Shown here piece by piece: positions 46,124 to 57,067 of a stretch of 64,000 nucleotides of DNA; within the stretch, counting starts at the first letter, position 1, and every line of letters starts with the position of its first letter. The stretch comes from Bdellovibrionia bacterium. GTDB lineage: Bacteria; Bdellovibrionota; Bdellovibrionia; Bdellovibrionales; JAGQZY01. Made by a program: the position numbers and the translations under genes. The DNA lies in NCBI GenBank assembly GCA_030427805.1, contig JAUICP010000001.1, positions 62,001 through 126,000 on the forward strand, written 5' to 3'. Below the pieces are notes generated by a model. It did no database searches, was not told the origin of the DNA, and saw only the letters and a list, made by a program, of their open reading frames with translations.

Positions 46124-46675
46124 ATGAGTTTTCTTAAAAAGATTTTCGGCGGAAAGAGTAAAGGTAAATCAGGTAAAGTTTATGACTTGGTTGAAAATAA
46201 TCTACAAGGACTTGTCGAAAAAGCTGGTTTCGAATTGAGTTTCGAAATTGAAGTCACCGATGGTGATGATGGGGCTGAAAAAGTATATATCGAATTTTTC
46301 GGTAGCGATGAAGAGCTTTTAAAAAGTAGAGATGGTTCTCTTTTGGATGCTTTTCAACTGTACATCCGAAGAGTCATTCAGCATAACTTCCCCGAAGAGT
46401 CTCCGATTGTTGTTTGTGATACCGATGGATTTCGCGATCAAGCAAACAAGAGTCTTATCAGTCTTGTTGAGAAGTTGAGAGATCGGGCCCTTGAGCAAGG
46501 TCGCTCAGTTTATCTTCGTCAACTTCCCCCTAAAGATAGAAAAGTTGTACACCAATTTCTTGCTGAAGACGGTCGAGTCAAGAGTCGCTCAATTGGTGAT
46601 GGTCTTTACAAGAAGATCAAAATTTATCCTGTGAGAAAGCAAGATTCTCGCAAAGAGAATGAGAAAAGAAATTAA
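46124..46675 (+). CDS. jag: Jag/KhpB-type KH-R3H RNA-binding protein
   Basis: A 183-residue RNA-binding protein. The first 20 residues are basic (KKIFGGKSKGKSGK), with no full Jag_N domain. A KH-like fold with SRDGSLLDAFQLYIRRVIQH follows, then an R3H domain (EKLRDRALEQGRSVYLRQLP and KVVHQFLAEDGRVKSRSIGD). In relatives it partners KhpA and acts in cell division and sRNA binding. It follows yidC, as in many genomes. A strong AGGAGG precedes the ATG. The missing N-terminal domain makes it shorter than Firmicute Jag. Confidence 0.9.
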   Translation: MSFLKKIFGGKSKGKSGKVYDLVENNLQGLVEKAGFELSFEIEVTDGDDGAEKVYIEFFGSDEELLKSRDGSLLDAFQLYIRRVIQHNFPEESPIVVCDTDGFRDQANKSLISLVEKLRDRALEQGRSVYLRQLPPKDRKVVHQFLAEDGRVKSRSIGDGLYKKIKIYPVRKQDSRKENEKRN

Positions 46676-46680
46676 GGTGG

Positions 46681-48075
46681 ATGGAATCTCTTAGGCCGCA
46701 GGATTCAGATAGTATTGCCGCATTAAGTACGCCACCGGGTCATGGTGGCATTGCGGTGATACGAATCAGTGGCCCTCAGAGTTTAAAAACCCTCCTGAAA
46801 ATAGCTCCAAAGCTGAATTCTAATCCCGATTCCCATCGAATTTATCTTACAAAATTATATGACCCTGCAGACTCGTCTTTAATAGATGAAGTTTTGGTGA
46901 GTTACTTTGCAGAAGGAAGGTCTTATACGGGTGAGGAAACCTGTGAGATTTCCTGTCATGGTAGCCAGATTGTAGTAGCTCGCGTCTTAAAGGCTTTATT
47001 TGCGAATGGGGTTCGCCCTGCTGACCGTGGTGAGTTTACCTATCGTGCTTTTATCAATGGCAACCTTGATTTGGCTCAGGCGGAGAGTGTTTTAGATTTA
47101 ATTCAAAGCCAGAGTCAGCATGCTGCTAAATTGGCAGTAAGAAACCTTGAAGGTCATCTTTCTGACTATTTAAAAAATTTCCAATCGGAAGTTGAATGGA
47201 TGCTAGCACACCTCGAAGCCTCTATTGATTTTTCGACAGAAGATATCGAAGTGGTTTCGACCCCTGAGTTAGTAGGTCGATTAGATCGTGTTCTAAATAA
47301 GGCTCTAGAGCTTCGGGATAGTTATAATACGGGTCGAAAACTCAAGGAAGGATTCTACATAGGTCTGATTGGGCGGCCCAATGTCGGCAAGTCTTCATTG
47401 TTGAATCGTTTATTGGGTGAGGATAAGGCCATTGTGACCAGTGAGCCGGGAACAACCAGGGATATTATTGAAGCTCAAATGCTCATCGATAATAAATTAG
47501 TTAATTTTCTAGATACGGCCGGCCTGAGGTTAACTGATAATGAAGTCGAAAAAATTGGTGTCGAGAGAACCAAAGAACAGCTTAATAGAATCGATCATCT
47601 GTTTTTTGTGGTGAATGCCGGTGAGACTTTCGATTTTTCTGAGTTTTCTTTCGATTTATCGAGCCTCAAAAACCTCAGCGTAATCGTTAATAAGACTGAT
47701 CTTCAGGATGCTCGTGAGTTTCTACTGAATATAAAATCCGAACTCCCTCAAAACATGGCCTCGGTGAATATCTATGGGCTTAGTGCCAAAACGGGCGAAG
47801 GTGTAAAAGAGTTACGAAAAGCTCTATCCGATATTATGAGTACAGAAGATACTGACTCGCAAATTGTTTTAACTAACTCTAGGCATTACAAGCATTTAGA
47901 TGATTTCACAGAATTCTTAGTTAAGGCAAAAGGCTTGATAGAAGGTGAAGAAAGTCCCGAGTTCGTGGCCTTTGAGTTGCAAGAATCTCAGAGAAGTCTC
48001 TATAAACTTCTCGGAATCTCCTATGACGAACAGGTTTTAGACCGAATTTTTAAAGAGTTTTGCCTAGGTAAATAG
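46681..48075 (+). CDS. mnmE: tRNA modification GTPase MnmE
   Basis: MnmE with MnmG makes the carboxymethylaminomethyl group on wobble uridine 34 of tRNAs. The N-terminal tetrahydrofolate-binding region is SIAALSTPPGHGGIAVIRIS. The G domain has GRPNVGKSSLLNRLL, GTTRD, DTAGLR, NKTD and SAKTGEG. The C-terminal CLGK supplies the catalytic Cys. It has 464 residues. Ribosome-binding sequence AAGGTGG lies directly before the ATG, unusually close. mnmG follows 2 bp after the stop. Confidence 0.97.
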   Translation: MESLRPQDSDSIAALSTPPGHGGIAVIRISGPQSLKTLLKIAPKLNSNPDSHRIYLTKLYDPADSSLIDEVLVSYFAEGRSYTGEETCEISCHGSQIVVARVLKALFANGVRPADRGEFTYRAFINGNLDLAQAESVLDLIQSQSQHAAKLAVRNLEGHLSDYLKNFQSEVEWMLAHLEASIDFSTEDIEVVSTPELVGRLDRVLNKALELRDSYNTGRKLKEGFYIGLIGRPNVGKSSLLNRLLGEDKAIVTSEPGTTRDIIEAQMLIDNKLVNFLDTAGLRLTDNEVEKIGVERTKEQLNRIDHLFFVVNAGETFDFSEFSFDLSSLKNLSVIVNKTDLQDAREFLLNIKSELPQNMASVNIYGLSAKTGEGVKELRKALSDIMSTEDTDSQIVLTNSRHYKHLDDFTEFLVKAKGLIEGEESPEFVAFELQESQRSLYKLLGISYDEQVLDRIFKEFCLGK

Positions 48076-48077
48076 TT

Positions 48078-49976
48078 ATGATTACTTATGATTATGACAT
48101 TATAGTCGTTGGTGCGGGCCATGCTGGAGTAGAAGCCTCACTGGCCGGTGCGCGCATGGGTTATCAAACCTTACTGGCGACCACTAACCTAGATCGCATC
48201 GGCTTTATGAGCTGTAACCCTTCAATTGGTGGCCTCGCCAAAGGTCATATGGTGAGGGAGTTGGATGCCCTTGGTGGTGAGATGGCCACAAATACCGATA
48301 AGACTTGCATCCAGTTTAAGAGGTTAAATTCTAAAAAAGGTCCCGCGGTTCGTGGTTCGAGAGCCCAGTGTGATAAAGACTTATACTGCTTATCCATAGC
48401 TGATGTTTTAAAGAACTCGCCCAATCTTAGTATCTTAAAGTCTGAAGTAAAATCTCTAGTTTTAGAAAACCACGAAGCTCAGGGAGTGGTACTCGAGGAT
48501 GGTTCAAAGGTTTTTGCTAAAAAAGTTATTTTAACGACTGGAACCTTCATGCGTGGAGTGATGCATATTGGTTTGCAGCGAATAGAAGGGGGTCGAGTTG
48601 GTGATGCTTCTACCGTCGGATTATCAGATCAACTCGATGAATATGGTTTTGAAGTAAAACGTTTAAAGACGGGGACTCCTCCACGCTTAGAAAAAGACTC
48701 AATAAATTGGGAAAAAACTGAAGGTCAATCCGGTGACGATCGGTTTATTCCGTTTAGTTTTATGAGTGATCGGATTTTAAAACTACCTCAAATTCAGTGC
48801 TTTCTAACTTATACGAATGAAAAAACTCACGAAATTATTCGAAAAAACCTCGATAAATCTCCTATGTATACGGGAGTTATTGAGGGAACTGGGCCCCGTT
48901 ATTGCCCGAGTATTGAAGATAAAATCACTCGCTTTGCCGATAAAACCCGCCACCAGAGCTTCTTAGAGATTGAAGGGCTCAATACGCAGTCGGTTTATTT
49001 ACAAGGCATATCCACTTCGTTACCTGAAGAAGTACAACAAGAATTTTTGCAAACCATCCCTGGTCTCGAAGCTGTAAAAATGATTCGTCCCGGTTATGCC
49101 GTCGAATACGACTTTATAGAACCCCGGCAAATTTACCACAGTCTTGAGACTCGTAAGATTAAGAATCTCTATTTGGCGGGACAAATTAACGGAACAAGTG
49201 GGTATGAAGAGGCTGCGGTTCAGGGGTTTATCGCTGGTGTTAATGCAGCTCTCTCACTGGGTGGAAAAGAACCCTTTATTTTGGGTAGAGATGAAGCCTA
49301 TATCGGCGTCTTAATCGATGATTTAGTCACTAAAGGGACGAGAGAGCCCTATCGCATGTTCACCTCTAGAGCTGAGCACAGGCTGGTTTTAAGGGAAGAT
49401 AACTGCTTAGAAAGGCTTTTATCAAAGGGTGTAGAGCTTGGACTGGTAAAAGGTAAAAAGAAGGCTGAAGGAGAAAAAATCCTTAGCGCCCGTAAAGAGC
49501 TACTATCTCAGTTACACGCGAAAAAACTAGTGCCCAATGAAGAAACCCAAAAAAAGATACGCTCCCTGAACACCAAGATTCTTTTAAAACCGGCTACTGC
49601 AGCGGAACTACTGAAGCGTCACGAAGTCAGTATTCAGGATTTAAAAACCTTTGATTTGCCAATTCCTGATCGAGAAGAACTAACGGAACCTGTTGAAATT
49701 GCTATTAAATATGCCGGTTATATTACGCGTCAAAACGAGATAATTCAGCGTATAAAAAACCTCGAAAACATGCTGATACCTGAAGGACTTGAATTTAAGG
49801 CCATTCGGGGTCTTTCTTCAGAAGAAATCGAAAAGTTATCTCAAATTAAACCTCGTACCGTTGGGCAAGCCCAGAGAATTAGTGGGGTAAACCCATCTGC
49901 AATTCAGGCGCTTATAATGTATTTAAAAGCTGGATCAATAAAGCCGAATAGGACTAATGGATTAAATCATCCTTGA
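48078..49976 (+). CDS. mnmG: tRNA uridine-5-carboxymethylaminomethyl modification enzyme MnmG
   Basis: The FAD-dependent partner of MnmE. The FAD-binding motif is VVGAGHAGVEASLAGARMG. SCNPSIGGLAKGHMVREL, GPRYCPSIEDKI and GQINGTSGYEEAAVQG are family signatures, and the C-terminal part has ITRQNEIIQRIKNLE. At 632 residues it is full length. It lies immediately after mnmE and 15 bp before rsmG, the classic gid operon next to parAB. Confidence 0.98.
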   Translation: MITYDYDIIVVGAGHAGVEASLAGARMGYQTLLATTNLDRIGFMSCNPSIGGLAKGHMVRELDALGGEMATNTDKTCIQFKRLNSKKGPAVRGSRAQCDKDLYCLSIADVLKNSPNLSILKSEVKSLVLENHEAQGVVLEDGSKVFAKKVILTTGTFMRGVMHIGLQRIEGGRVGDASTVGLSDQLDEYGFEVKRLKTGTPPRLEKDSINWEKTEGQSGDDRFIPFSFMSDRILKLPQIQCFLTYTNEKTHEIIRKNLDKSPMYTGVIEGTGPRYCPSIEDKITRFADKTRHQSFLEIEGLNTQSVYLQGISTSLPEEVQQEFLQTIPGLEAVKMIRPGYAVEYDFIEPRQIYHSLETRKIKNLYLAGQINGTSGYEEAAVQGFIAGVNAALSLGGKEPFILGRDEAYIGVLIDDLVTKGTREPYRMFTSRAEHRLVLREDNCLERLLSKGVELGLVKGKKKAEGEKILSARKELLSQLHAKKLVPNEETQKKIRSLNTKILLKPATAAELLKRHEVSIQDLKTFDLPIPDREELTEPVEIAIKYAGYITRQNEIIQRIKNLENMLIPEGLEFKAIRGLSSEEIEKLSQIKPRTVGQAQRISGVNPSAIQALIMYLKAGSIKPNRTNGLNHP

Positions 49977-49991
49977 TTTAGAGGCAGCCAG

Positions 49992-50627
49992 TTGCATTTA
50001 GAATTTTTGAACGATCTCATTACAGACCTAGAAAAACGAACCTATATTCGACTGGAAATCTACGCCAATGAGCTCGTTAAATTCAATAAAGCGATCAACC
50101 TAGTTTCTCCGAGTACTATTCCTAAAATGGGAGACATACACTTTGCAGATAGCCTTCTTGGTTCGCAGATAGTTAGAAAGCATATGGTGGCATCGGAAGC
50201 TCTCTATGATCTTGGATCAGGGAATGGTTTTCCCGGCTTGGCCTTCGGAATTCTTTACCCAGAGATCGAAATCAATCTAGTCGAAAGAGATAGTAGAAAG
50301 TGTGAGTTTCTCAAACATATTATCGATCTCACTAAAATAGAGAATGTTAACGTCATAAATACCGAGATTAGGGCCCTAGGAAATTCCTCTATTAAGCAAG
50401 CCATGGCTCGTGGTTTAGCGCCAATTCCAAGAGCTTTATTACATTATCGAGCCCTATTTCCACCTGGCGGTCAGTTTTATCACTTTAAATCGGATAGTTG
50501 GGCCAAAGAGGTAGCTGATATTCCCTCCCAGGTTTTTTCGGTTTGGGAGTGTGGTTTGCTAGAAACCTACCGACTTCCCGAACAGAAAAGTGATCAAGCC
50601 ATCGTATTGACCACTCGAATAGTCTAA
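49992..50627 (+). CDS. rsmG: 16S rRNA (guanine-N7) methyltransferase RsmG
   Basis: RsmG methylates G527 of 16S rRNA using S-adenosylmethionine. The SAM-binding motif is YDLGSGNGFPGLAFGI, and the upstream FNKAINLVSPSTI and HFADSLLG are typical of the family. It has 211 residues. It starts with TTG, supported by GAGG about 7 nt upstream. The stop codon sits inside the first parS palindrome, so the 3' end carries part of a centromere site. Confidence 0.94.
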   Translation: MHLEFLNDLITDLEKRTYIRLEIYANELVKFNKAINLVSPSTIPKMGDIHFADSLLGSQIVRKHMVASEALYDLGSGNGFPGLAFGILYPEIEINLVERDSRKCEFLKHIIDLTKIENVNVINTEIRALGNSSIKQAMARGLAPIPRALLHYRALFPPGGQFYHFKSDSWAKEVADIPSQVFSVWECGLLETYRLPEQKSDQAIVLTTRIV

Positions 50628-50629
50628 AT

Positions 50630-50645
50630 TGTTCCACGTGGAACA
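50630..50645. promoter_or_regulatory. parS: parS site 1
   Basis: The 16-bp core TGTTCCACGTGGAACA is a perfect parS palindrome, matching the widespread TGTTNCACGTGNAACA consensus bound by ParB. Here the palindrome extends to 24 bp (50626-50649) and covers the rsmG stop codon. ParB loads here as a CTP clamp and spreads. Confidence 0.95.
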
Positions 50646-50837
50646 ATTTGAATAATCTTTGGCGTTAAAAGCTCTCAAGTCTGATTTTTGATAGGGAGCG
50701 AGTTACTCAACTCTATCGTGGCAAAGGATCCTCTGGTCATTCAAAAAAGAATAAGATGGATAGGATAATTAAGGAATTATGGAGTTAGGCCCAATTTACT
50801 CTTCTTTTTTTGAAAATTAGGGGGTTTTTCCAGAAAA

Positions 50838-50853
50838 TGTTCCACGTGGAACA
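50838..50853. promoter_or_regulatory. parS: parS site 2
   Basis: A second perfect TGTTCCACGTGGAACA core lies 208 bp after site 1. The symmetry extends to 24 bp (50834-50857) through flanking A and T runs. It lies in the 268-bp non-coding gap between rsmG and the convergent lipoprotein gene, in which I see no further gene. Confidence 0.95.
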
Positions 50854-50878
50854 TTTTTATAGGTTTCTTAGAGTGAAT

Positions 50879-50894
50879 TGTTCCACGTGGAACA
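50879..50894. promoter_or_regulatory. parS: parS site 3
   Basis: The third perfect TGTTCCACGTGGAACA core is 41 bp from site 2, with a 22-bp extended palindrome (50876-50897) that reaches the stop codon of the lipoprotein gene at 50896. Three identical cores within 265 bp, about 0.6 kb from parA, mark the chromosomal centromere. Confidence 0.95.
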
Positions 50895-50895
50895 A

Positions 50896-51396
50896 TTAAA
50901 ACTCTTCTTCTGGGTTTAATTTAGGAACTCTATGGGACCAATCTCTTGGAGACTGCCTTAATCGTTGATTGGTTTGGTAAATTTCATGTTCTAGCTCCAT
51001 ATCCCAGAGCTTTACTTTGTCTTCATAGCCATTTCTTTTAGCATTAATACTCGCGAGAACTCTACTTCTCACATATTTGGCTCTTTTCCGCGCTTTGATC
51101 GTGAAGTATTGCTTCTTTTGCATAAATTGACGCTTTTCGAGTTCCAATCTCTCGTTATCAGCGATTAATCCAAGCCGGCGAATACCCCGTGGATTATCCG
51201 TTTCAAGATCTAGGTTATTCTGTTCGAGGATTTTATCGATGGTTTCTATTTCCTTGAGACTACTCTGCGCTTTTTCCGTAAACTCATTATAAATTGGGTC
51301 CTTTAGCTCTGGCTGAGGGTCATAGCTCTCGCAACCCACCGTGGCGAATAGGCAAAAGATTAAGCAGAATTTTAAAAAACTAGTCAAAATATCCAT
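50896..51396 (-). CDS. Lipoprotein of unknown function beside parS
   Basis: A 166-residue lipoprotein. The signal peptide ends in the lipobox TVGC (FCLIFCLFATVGC), and the mature protein is charged and helical (EFTEKAQSSLKEIETIDKIL, EKRQFMQKKQYFTIKARKRA). It probably forms a coiled coil on the periplasmic face of a membrane. No family is recognised. It runs toward rsmG, and its stop lies in the third parS palindrome. It is divergent from parA. Confidence 0.65.
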   Translation of the reverse strand: MDILTSFLKFCLIFCLFATVGCESYDPQPELKDPIYNEFTEKAQSSLKEIETIDKILEQNNLDLETDNPRGIRRLGLIADNERLELEKRQFMQKKQYFTIKARKRAKYVRSRVLASINAKRNGYEDKVKLWDMELEHEIYQTNQRLRQSPRDWSHRVPKLNPEEEF

Positions 51397-51526
51397 AATA
51401 ATAAGACGTTCTTACTGATTTATCGGAAAAGTGCTTGATCATTTTTAAAAATAAATATTTATTTATTGATGAAGGATATCAAAATGAGTCATTTGACTAT
51501 TTTGAGTATCTCCTAAGGGGGTTTTC

Positions 51527-52357
51527 ATGGCCAAAACAATATGTGTGGTCAATCAAAAGGGTGGAGTTGGTAAGACAACAACGTCCGTTAATCTTTCTTC
51601 AGGGCTAGCCAAGCTTAACCAAAGAGTACTCCTTATTGATCTAGACCCCCAAGGCAACGCGTCAAGTGGTATTGGCCTTAAGCGTCATGAGTATCAAGAT
51701 GCGAATATCTATAACGCTCTTATCGGCGAAATGTCTCTCGAAGAAGTTATATATAAGACAAGTACTAAGAACTTAAGTGTAGCTCCTGCAAACCCTGATT
51801 TGGTTGGTGCTGAAATTGAGTTAGTAGATGTCGAAAGAAGAGAATATCGACTCCGTCATGAGATCGCAAAAATTAGCGATCAATTCGACTTCATATTAAT
51901 AGACTGTCCCCCGTCCCTAGGGCTTTTAACTTTGAACGCATTGACTGCTGCAAATACTTTTCTGGTTCCTTTGCAGTGTGAATACTATGCCCTCGAAGGT
52001 TTAAGCCAACTTTTAAACACCGCTGGTCTCATCAAAAAACAAATGAATCCTCAATTAAAGATCGAGGGAATTTTGTTAACTATGTTTGATACCCGCAACA
52101 ACCTCAGTCACCAGGTCGTAAACGAAATACAAACCCATTTTGGAGATAAAGTATTTGGTTCGGTGATCCCAAGAAATGTTCGACTTAGTGAGGCTCCAAG
52201 CCATGGTCTTTCAATTTTTGAATACGACAAAAAATCAGTAGGAGCGCAAAAGTATTTAGAGCTAGCTACTGAACTTATTAAAAAACAACAGGCGACGAAT
52301 GCATCAAGTGAAACCTCCAGCCAAGAACAAAGTGGTGAAAGGATGATTGATGCCTAA
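51527..52357 (+). CDS. parA: Chromosome-partitioning ATPase ParA (Soj)
   Basis: A deviant Walker ATPase that forms the gradient on which ParB-parS complexes move. The P-loop is KGGVGKTTTSVNLSSGLA, with the signature Lys of the deviant Walker A. LLIDLDPQGNASSG and DFILIDCPPSLG follow. It has 276 residues with a polar tail. A strong AAGGGGG lies 5 nt before the ATG. A candidate promoter (TTGATC, 17 bp, TTTATT) begins at 51435. parB overlaps its 3' end. The ParA-ParB-parS set is complete here. Confidence 0.98.
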   Translation: MAKTICVVNQKGGVGKTTTSVNLSSGLAKLNQRVLLIDLDPQGNASSGIGLKRHEYQDANIYNALIGEMSLEEVIYKTSTKNLSVAPANPDLVGAEIELVDVERREYRLRHEIAKISDQFDFILIDCPPSLGLLTLNALTAANTFLVPLQCEYYALEGLSQLLNTAGLIKKQMNPQLKIEGILLTMFDTRNNLSHQVVNEIQTHFGDKVFGSVIPRNVRLSEAPSHGLSIFEYDKKSVGAQKYLELATELIKKQQATNASSETSSQEQSGERMIDA

Positions 52358-53372
52358 TCCGAGCCTTGAAAAAAAGAATAATACAAAAACTAAGAAACCG
52401 GCGCGCCTTGGTCGTGGTTTGGGAAGTCTTTTAAGTCCTGATGCTTTAGAAATGAAAAAAAGTCCATCAGAGCCCGTCCCAACAAAAAAGGCTTCCCAGA
52501 CCAGCGCCGAAGAATCAAAGCTGAATCCTGAAACGAGGCCACCTGAAAGAGCCAATCAAAAGCTTGAAGTGAAAGAAGAGAATCGAATTTGGCACGTTCC
52601 TATTGATAAGGTTAAAGGCAATAAGGAACAACCAAGGAGAGAGTTCACTCCCGATCTTTTGAAAGAACTAGCGAGTTCTATAAAACAAAAGGGTATTATT
52701 CAGCCAATCACCGTGCGCAAAGTTGTTGATGGTTCTTTTGAAATCGTTGCTGGTGAAAGACGTTGGAGAGCCGCTCAAATAGCAGGACTTCATGAAGTCC
52801 CTGTTATCATAAAAAAAATCGACAAGCAGGCTTCCCTTGAATTAGCTCTTATTGAAAACATCCAAAGATCTGATTTAAACCCGGTGGAAGAATCAGAAGC
52901 CTATGACGTTCTTATCAAAAAGTACCGTCTTACCCAGCAAGAGATTGCTGATCGAGTTGGAAAAGAAAGAGCGACTATTGCCAATAGCCTTCGCCTCTTA
53001 TCTTTAGGACCTGAGGTAAAGACCTATCTGAAGGAAGGTCAAATATCGGTCGGTCATGCCAAAGTTCTTCTTGCGGTTTCTGATCTTGTCGAACAAAAGA
53101 AGTTTGCAAAAAAAGCCATTCAACAGAAACTGTCGGTAAGAGCTCTCGAACAGATGGTGAAGTCCTCGCAGAAAAAGAAGGACGAAGACTCAATTGAAAT
53201 CGATATGACTCAGCGCTTAGTAGAAGGAACGATTACGGAGCTGCAAAAAATTATGGGTCGAAAAGTTGGAATCGATTACAAACAAGGCAAGGGAAAAATC
53301 AGTTTACATTATTACTCTGATGAGGAATTCTCAGATATAATTGAAAAATTGAAATCAGGCTGGAAAAACTAA
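52350..53372 (+). CDS. parB: Chromosome-partitioning protein ParB (Spo0J)
   Basis: A parS-binding CTPase clamp. The N-terminal ParA-activating segment is KPARLGRGLGSLLS, the CTP-binding motif is GERRWRAAQIAG, and the parS-recognition helix-turn-helix is in LTQQEIADRVGKERATIANS. The C-terminal dimerisation domain ends IEKLKSGWKN. From the ATG at 52350, with AAAGGA upstream, it has 340 residues and starts 8 bp inside parA. Residues 20-75 form a Lys/Ser/Pro-rich spacer. The three parS sites upstream are its targets. Confidence 0.98.
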   Translation: MPNPSLEKKNNTKTKKPARLGRGLGSLLSPDALEMKKSPSEPVPTKKASQTSAEESKLNPETRPPERANQKLEVKEENRIWHVPIDKVKGNKEQPRREFTPDLLKELASSIKQKGIIQPITVRKVVDGSFEIVAGERRWRAAQIAGLHEVPVIIKKIDKQASLELALIENIQRSDLNPVEESEAYDVLIKKYRLTQQEIADRVGKERATIANSLRLLSLGPEVKTYLKEGQISVGHAKVLLAVSDLVEQKKFAKKAIQQKLSVRALEQMVKSSQKKKDEDSIEIDMTQRLVEGTITELQKIMGRKVGIDYKQGKGKISLHYYSDEEFSDIIEKLKSGWKN

Positions 53373-53397
53373 TTTTTAGCCTTTCCAACGAGATCCT

Positions 53398-53787
53398 ATG
53401 AGTAACGAACGAAGCCAAGCTCATCTTAGCAACGAACAAGTCGCTGAATTAGAAGATACAATTCCAGGACAAATAACTGCGCTCCTGGATCAGGGTGCGT
53501 CATTCGATGGTCGTCTTACATTTGAAGGAACCGTTCGAATTGGTGGGGAGTTCAAGGGAGAGATCTTTACAAGTGACACCCTAGTAATCGACCCAGGAGC
53601 TCGTGTTGAGGCGCAGATCGAGGCAGATAGGGTTATTATCAGCGGTTCTGTCGCAGGTAATATCTTTGCTCGACGAAGAGTTATTATGCATCCTCCCGCA
53701 GTTTTTAAAGGAACAGTGACCTCACCATCCTTAAGAATTGATGAAGGGGTGGTCTTTGAGGGTGCGTCCTACATGCCCAAAACCTAA
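53398..53787 (+). CDS. Bactofilin
   Basis: A self-polymerising beta-helical cytoskeletal protein of 129 residues. The bactofilin pattern is clear: ITALLDQGASFDGRLTFEGT, VRIGGEFKGEIFTSDTLVID, GARVEAQIEADRVIISGSVA and GNIFARRRVIMHPPA. Disordered tails flank the core. In Myxococcus and Caulobacter, bactofilins cooperate with ParAB or with cell-wall enzymes. The position 25 bp after parB suggests a link to origin positioning or cell shape, which is inference. Confidence 0.92.
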   Translation: MSNERSQAHLSNEQVAELEDTIPGQITALLDQGASFDGRLTFEGTVRIGGEFKGEIFTSDTLVIDPGARVEAQIEADRVIISGSVAGNIFARRRVIMHPPAVFKGTVTSPSLRIDEGVVFEGASYMPKT

Positions 53788-53920
53788 ATAGCAGCATTTT
53801 CTGTAATTCTTTTAGTCCCTTGCCATAGATAACCCATTACTAATTTCACCCCGTAAAACCAGCATCCAATAAGGCTGTTAAGACTCCCCGCTTCCCAGTG
53901 ATTTACAAATAAATATCAAC

Positions 53921-53949
53921 TTGACCCGCTGTAATATAAAAGTTAATTC
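53921..53949 (+). promoter_or_regulatory. Candidate promoter of the atpF'-atpC operon
   Basis: TTGACC (53921-53926) and TAATTC (53944-53949) with a 17-bp spacer lie 31 bp upstream of the first ATP synthase gene of this block, within a 192-bp gap after bactofilin. The -10 match is only moderate. Confidence 0.4.
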
Positions 53950-53979
53950 AAGTGCCCAAAATCAAAAGGATTTTTCTTA

Positions 53980-54420
53980 ATGGATGCAATAGTAAATGCC
54001 CTCGGTTTGAATTCGACCGTTTACTTTCAAATGATCTTATTTTCGATCACTTTTCTCGTATTAAACTTTCTTATTTTTAAGCCCTATTTAAGAGCCGCAG
54101 AAGAGAGAGAAAGCAGAACTTTCGGTAACGAAGACGCTGCTCAAAGTCTTCTCGATGAAGCAAGAAAGCTTAATGAAGAGTACGAAAAAGAGGCCAAAGA
54201 ATTAAACGCAAAATTAAAAACCTTTTTTGATGATGCTCGTACTGAAGCAAAGAAGCAATACGATGAAATTGTATCTTCCGCGCGTTCTGACGCCGACAAA
54301 ACTCTCTCCTCTTCTCGAGCTGAATTGGCTCAACAAGTAGAAAAGGCTCGATCTGAAATGAAAAATCAGGTCGGTCAAGTTGGTGAAGAGATGGCAGCCA
54401 AGATTTTGGGGAAGGTGTAA
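53980..54420 (+). CDS. atpF': ATP synthase F0 subunit b'
   Basis: A peripheral-stalk subunit. It has one N-terminal membrane helix (FQMILFSITFLVLNFLIFKP) followed by a long charged coiled coil (EARKLNEEYEKEAKELNAKL, RSEMKNQVGQVGEEMAAKIL). At 146 residues and directly before a second b-type gene, it is the b' half of a b/b' heterodimer, as in alphaproteobacteria, cyanobacteria and delta-type bacteria. AAAAGGA precedes the ATG. Confidence 0.9.
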   Translation: MDAIVNALGLNSTVYFQMILFSITFLVLNFLIFKPYLRAAEERESRTFGNEDAAQSLLDEARKLNEEYEKEAKELNAKLKTFFDDARTEAKKQYDEIVSSARSDADKTLSSSRAELAQQVEKARSEMKNQVGQVGEEMAAKILGKV

Positions 54421-54425
54421 GGCAT

Positions 54426-54991
54426 ATGAAAATTAATAAATTTCTTTTGTCTATTATATTACTAATTCTACCTTCAATTGCACTTGCTGCCGGTGGAGGT
54501 GGACATCACGATGGAATCCCTTCTATCGTGTGGTTGCAAACTGCAAACTTTGCGATTTTCGCACTCATTCTTGGTTACATCATTCTTAAAAAAGTTCCTC
54601 CTATTTTAGCACAAAAAAGAGAGACTTATTTTGCAGAGATGAAGAAGGCGACCGCACAAAGAGAAGCGGCGGAAAAAGATAAAGCGGATCTTGTTCAGAG
54701 ACTTGAAAAACTCAAAGCGACGACAGATGAATCAATACAAAATGCGCAGACAGAGTCCCAAGCATTAAAAGAAAAAATGCTTACTGAAGCTAATGAAATA
54801 GCTGGTCGTGTCCGCTCTGAAGCTGTGCAGTCTGTAAAGTTCGAAGCCGAAAGAGCGAAATTAGAGCTCAAAGATCAACTCATCGAACAGGCTGTTGATA
54901 ATGCCCGAGAGATATTAAAAACAAAAATGCAAGAATCCGATCAAAAGCGTCTACAGTCTGAGTTCGTAGAGAAGATTCAGGTGGTGAACTA

Positions 54992-54992
<1 letters not shown>
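54426..54992 (+). CDS. atpF: ATP synthase F0 subunit b, with signal-like N-terminus
   Basis: The second stalk subunit, 188 residues. It begins with an extra hydrophobic stretch (MKINKFLLSIILLILPSIAL) ending ALA, like a signal peptide. A Gly/His segment (GGGGHHDG) and the normal membrane helix (IVWLQTANFAIFALILGYII) follow, then a long helical stalk. Such a leader is also seen in the c subunit of this organism. The stop overlaps the atpH ATG by one base. It is 5 bp after atpF'. Confidence 0.93.
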
Positions 54993-57060
<2,068 letters not shown>

Positions 57061-57067
57061 GTAAAGT

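Noticed and set aside
50626-50897. Hidden CRISPR-like or transposon repeat array
   Set aside because: The three repeats are perfect palindromes with the parS core and lie next to parAB. Spacing is irregular and there are no cas genes.
53788-53920. Small gene between bactofilin and the ATP synthase operon
   Set aside because: No frame with a start, ribosome-binding site and reasonable length; only a candidate promoter is supported.
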